Source: Acidobacteriota bacterium
GTDB taxonomy: Bacteria > Acidobacteriota > Polarisedimenticolia > J045
Length of the DNA: 64,000 bases
NCBI GenBank assembly: GCA_030949985.1
Contig: JAUZRX010000051.1
Coordinates: forward strand, 105,074 to 169,073
Direction of reading: 5' to 3'
Under the pieces are notes generated by a model. The model searched no databases and was not told the origin of the DNA. It worked only from the letters and a program-made list of their open reading frames with translations. The translations under genes were made by a program, and so were the position numbers. Below, piece after piece: positions 63,763 through 64,000 of the stretch. Within the stretch, counting starts at the first letter, position 1; every line of letters begins with the position of its first letter.

Positions 63763-64000
63763 TCAGACAGCGTTCTTCAGGTCGTGGGGCTTGACTTCCA
63801 GGTGGGACGGGAAGGGCAGGCGGCGGCGATAGACCGCCTCCCAGGTCGGCGGCAGGTCCACCTCGAAGGGCTGGAGCCGGCGGGCGAGGATCCGCGTCCA
63901 GTCCCAGGGCCGGTCGCTCAGCCCGGCATGCATGGCCCGGGTACCGGCCCGGGGCTGGCGCTCGGCGCGCAGCTTGACGTAGTTCAGCCACACCCCGTGG
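63763..64000 (-). CDS. Partial gene at the right edge, transposase-tail-like
   Basis: The frame is open to the window edge, so the 5' part is missing; the GTG at 63993 need not be a start. About 79 residues are visible, ending LEVKPHDLKNAV. WLNYVKLRAERQPRAGTRAMHAGLSDRPWDWTRIL recalls the C-terminal end of DDE transposases (family phrase of the kind TPAMAAGLTDxxW). The match is by impression only. Confidence 0.35.
   Translation of the reverse strand, partial: HGVWLNYVKLRAERQPRAGTRAMHAGLSDRPWDWTRILARRLQPFEVDLPPTWEAVYRRRLPFPSHLEVKPHDLKNAV

Noticed and set aside
1..64000. CRISPR arrays, rRNA, tRNA genes and long repeats
   Set aside because: No regularly spaced direct repeats, cloverleaf candidates or long duplicated segments were seen on reading; covariance-model searches could not be run.

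Overview
The window is GC-rich, gene-dense bacterial DNA, apparently from a Gram-negative aerobe. The alternative complex III cluster followed by a caa3-type oxidase, the unfused trp genes, and the many secreted proteins of FG-GAP, spondin and lysyl-endopeptidase type would suit an Acidobacteriota-like lineage. That placement is inference; the window contains no rRNA and I found no tRNA gene.

Layout. 1-11501 (+): alternative complex III (actB, cut by the window edge, then actCDEF), a small membrane protein, a SCO1-type copper chaperone, and caa3 oxidase subunits II, I, III and IV plus a second III-like subunit. 11455-13513 (-): heme O synthase and a DUF3179 protein. 13727-14245: a zinc-ribbon gene broken by two opposite frame shifts. 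14294-24157 (+): a tryptophan attenuator (leader peptide with Trp-Trp-Phe-Trp, an antiterminator candidate and a terminator hairpin) in front of trpEGDCFBA-aroF-aroA-aroE, nearly all joined by 4-base start/stop overlaps. 24184-27399: a secreted protein, a coding-like remnant, the redox repressor Rex, a thioredoxin and an MscS channel. 27408-29868 (-): class I fumarase and an acid phosphatase lipoprotein. 30071-34931 (+): aroC, a fused aroK-aroB, aroQ, a PhoU-like DUF47 protein and a PiT phosphate permease. 34985-38740 (-): a fused hydantoinase/5-oxoprolinase. 38989-45919 (+): a secreted serine protease, then two glycosyltransferases, a GT87-like membrane protein and a secreted protein. 45944-50600 (-): PepSY, DUF4920 and spondin-domain proteins, a two-component system and a DUF123 protein. 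50681-53544: a Glu/Leu-type dehydrogenase, two unknown genes and smpB. 53637-57061 (-): an FG-GAP/thrombospondin-3 secreted protein and a frameshifted secreted protein. 57376-63463: ricT and a partner, a stand-alone tRNA-binding domain, larC, sir2 and three coupled zinc-ribbon proteins. The right edge holds a partial gene.

How the genes work together. The first block would carry electrons from quinol through alternative complex III to a cytochrome c-fused oxidase, with SCO1 and heme O synthase as assembly factors. The two aromatic operons between them encode all seven steps from erythrose-4-phosphate and PEP to chorismate (AroF, AroB, AroQ, AroE, AroK, AroA, AroC) and every step from chorismate to tryptophan. 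The trp attenuator would tie the trp-aro operon to the supply of charged tRNA-Trp.

The most interesting items are the trp attenuator, the three-gene zinc-ribbon/membrane cluster at 61207-63463, the small conserved-looking protein inside the respiratory operon, and two genes broken by what look like short-run indels.
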